A stretch of 7,369 bases of DNA, from contig WQZL01000127.1 of the NCBI GenBank assembly GCA_009780755.1, positions 1 through 7,369 of the forward strand, written 5' to 3'. This document shows positions 6,390-7,369 of this stretch, in pieces. Numbering within the stretch: the first letter of the stretch is position 1; every line of letters begins with the position of its first letter. Under the pieces are notes generated by a model, which was given only the letters and a program-made list of their open reading frames with translations, was not told the origin of the DNA and did no database searches. The stretch is from Promicromonosporaceae bacterium. Lineage in GTDB: Bacteria > Actinomycetota > Actinomycetes > Actinomycetales > Cellulomonadaceae. The translations under genes and the position numbers were made by a program.

Positions 6390-7223
6390 TCAGGCGTCAC
6401 CGTTTTCTTGGCCGACGAGGTTGATGTAGACGTCTTCAAGGGTGTTGCCTTCGTTATTGGCCACCATTTCGGCCGGGGTGCCGCGCGTGACCACCTTGCC
6501 TTCATCGAGAAGTACCACGTAATCGACCACCTGCTCGGCCTCGTGTACGTTGTGCGTGACCACGAGGATGGCGGCGCCTCGTTCGGCGATGCGGCGAATC
6601 TCCTGCCACAGCAGGCGGCGACGCACGGGGTCTACGTCGTTGGTGGGTTCGTCCAGCACTACCAGGGCGCTCGGGGCGACAGCAGCCATCGCAAAGGCGG
6701 TGAGGCGGGCGACGCCGCCAGAGGCCTTCTCCGATACCTTGTCAGCCCACTGCATCAGGTCGAGGGCGGTAAGCAGTTCCTCGGTGCGGGCCTTTGCGTC
6801 GGCCTTGGACATGCCGCGGATGCGCCCCACCATCTCGATGGCCTTGCGCGGGGTCAGGCCGGTGATTGGCACATTAGCCTGCGCCTGCACCGAGGCCAGT
6901 GTGCGGGCCTGGGCGGCGTTGGCCACGGCGTCGATTCCGGCCAGGGTGATGGTGCCGGCATTGGGGAGGGTCAGGCCGACCACCTGGTTTACCAGCGTGG
7001 ACTTACCGGCGCCATTGTGGCCCAGTAGGCACAGCACCTCTCCGGCGCGAATGGTGAGGCTCACATCGTCGTTGGCCTGTACGGCCTTGTCGCCCTTGCC
7101 GTAGCGCTTGGACAGGTTGCGGATGTCTAGGACATCTGCGGGTCGTCCGCCGGTTGAGCCGACGCTCTCCTGCCCATGCCTGAGGGCCGAAGCCAGGGGA
7201 GGGGAAGTGGTTGCGGTGGTCAT
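6390..7223 (-). CDS. ABC transporter ATP-binding protein (ABC-2 exporter)
   Basis: This is the ATPase of the exporter, hydrolysing ATP at the cytoplasmic face. The start ATG at 7223 gives 277 residues and is preceded by AAAGGAA about 10 bases upstream. The in-frame ATG at 7358 would begin inside the operator region and is rejected. The first 30 residues (Ser/Thr/Ala-rich) precede the nucleotide-binding domain. Walker A is GHNGAGKST (68-76), the Q-loop is near Q113-Q115, Walker B is ALVVLDE (186-192) with catalytic E192, the D-loop follows at TNDVD (194-198), and H224 is the switch histidine. The signature motif is ASGGV (167-171) instead of LSGGQ, keeping only SGG. It is the first gene of the two-gene exporter operon, 103 bases upstream of the permease, and is probably controlled by the palindrome array at 7270-7330. 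Confidence 0.93.
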   Translation of the reverse strand: MTTATTSPPLASALRHGQESVGSTGGRPADVLDIRNLSKRYGKGDKAVQANDDVSLTIRAGEVLCLLGHNGAGKSTLVNQVVGLTLPNAGTITLAGIDAVANAAQARTLASVQAQANVPITGLTPRKAIEMVGRIRGMSKADAKARTEELLTALDLMQWADKVSEKASGGVARLTAFAMAAVAPSALVVLDEPTNDVDPVRRRLLWQEIRRIAERGAAILVVTHNVHEAEQVVDYVVLLDEGKVVTRGTPAEMVANNEGNTLEDVYINLVGQENGDA

Positions 7224-7269
7224 CTCTTTGGTGTTCCTTTCGGTCTCTTTGAGCGATTCGCGGTTCGCG

Positions 7270-7330
7270 TACCGCTCGGTACGTACCGAACAGTATCTGA
7301 TACCGAACGGTATTGCAAAACCGAGCGGTA
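7270..7330. promoter_or_regulatory. Array of four palindromic operator sites in the exporter/regulator intergenic region
   Basis: Four copies of the inverted repeat TACCG-N2-CGGTA are present: TACCGCTCGGTA (7270-7281), TACCGAACAGTA (7284-7295, one mismatch), TACCGAACGGTA (7301-7312, extended to ATACCG/CGGTAT at 7300-7313) and AACCGAGCGGTA (7319-7330). Centre spacings are 14, 17 and 18 bases. CGGTACGTACCG (7277-7288) forms an additional perfect palindrome across sites 1 and 2. The two-fold symmetry and the divergent position relative to a probable TetR-type gene point to binding by that regulator. Site 2 overlaps the proposed -10 of the exporter promoter; sites 3 and 4 fill the spacers of the two divergent promoters. 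Confidence 0.8.
7292..7318 (-). promoter_or_regulatory. Putative promoter of the ABC exporter operon
   Basis: TTGCAA at 7318-7313 serves as -35 and GATACT at 7297-7292 as -10, with a 15-base spacer (17 if TTTTGC at 7320-7315 is taken as -35). Transcription would begin near 7285, giving about 60 bases of leader before the ATPase ATG. Operator site 3 occupies the spacer and site 2 covers the -10, so bound repressor should block polymerase. Confidence 0.5.
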
Positions 7331-7339
7331 TGTTAGGCT
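7313..7339 (+). promoter_or_regulatory. Putative promoter of the divergent regulator gene
   Basis: TTGCAA is its own reverse complement, so the same hexamer (7313-7318) can act as -35 on the plus strand, with TAGGCT (7334-7339, TAnnnT type) as -10 at 15-base spacing. The start would then fall at about 7346, the A of the regulator ATG, giving a leaderless mRNA. Operator site 4 fills the spacer, predicting autoregulation. Confidence 0.4.
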
Positions 7340-7345
7340 GTAAGC

Positions 7346-7369
7346 ATGGCAGGTACAAGAAACGGCGGC
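7346..7369 (+). CDS. Probable TetR-family regulator, first 8 codons only (partial)
   Basis: Only eight codons are inside the window, reading MAGTRNGG from the ATG at 7346. A short basic N-terminus of this kind is common before the helix-turn-helix of TetR-type repressors. The assignment rests mainly on context: it is divergent from an ABC-2 exporter operon and flanks a palindrome array. AGG at 7335-7337 is a weak ribosome-binding site, and leaderless translation is possible. The ATG at 7330 in another frame is less convincing. MarR- or PadR-type regulators remain possible. Confidence 0.5.

Noticed and set aside
6287..6505. Upstream extension of the permease frame to 6505
   Set aside because: The added residues are low-complexity and overlap the ATPase gene. 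The ATG at 6286 has a clear ribosome-binding site and starts a typical ABC-2 N-terminus.
7329..7334. TATGTT as an alternative -10 for the regulator
   Set aside because: No -35-like hexamer at 16-18 bases upstream; TAGGCT with TTGCAA fits better.
7224..7358. Upstream extension of the ATPase frame to 7358
   Set aside because: It would translate the operator/promoter array and overlap the divergent regulator start; the ATG at 7223 has a good ribosome-binding site.

Overview
The window reads as a GC-rich bacterial chromosome, most likely Actinomycetota. The reasons are frequent GTG starts, tightly overlapping genes, GC-biased codons, and an ABC exporter operon divergent from a TetR-type regulator with a possibly leaderless start. 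The genus cannot be named from sequence alone. No rRNA, tRNA, CRISPR array or insertion sequence was seen.

Positions 1-2520 (minus strand) hold a tryptophan biosynthesis operon read right to left: leader, trpD, trpC, trpF (trpF runs off the left edge). The genes overlap by 4 and 8 bases. The roughly 240-base leader is a complete T-box riboswitch. It has a Stem I with a UGG (Trp) specifier in its loop, a Stem III hairpin, a T-box core whose UGGC bulge would pair with the G-CCA end of tRNA-Trp, and a 12-bp intrinsic terminator that competes with the antiterminator. Uncharged tRNA-Trp should therefore allow read-through into trpDCF. The leader and the unusual residue patterns of TrpD, TrpC and TrpF suggest a Firmicutes/archaeal-like lineage of the cluster, possibly acquired by transfer.

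Positions 2588-5486 (plus strand) hold two DNA-repair genes in the same direction: an AlkA-like HhH-GPD DNA glycosylase and a full-length RecQ helicase (helicase core, zinc motif, winged helix, HRDC).

Positions 5513-7369 hold a minus-strand two-gene ABC-2 exporter (ATPase then permease), convergent with recQ. Divergent from it at the right edge are the first codons of a probable TetR-family regulator. The shared 122-base intergenic region carries four near-identical TACCG-N2-CGGTA palindromes arranged around a single self-complementary TTGCAA that can serve as the -35 of both divergent promoters. This predicts an autoregulated, ligand-inducible efflux module.
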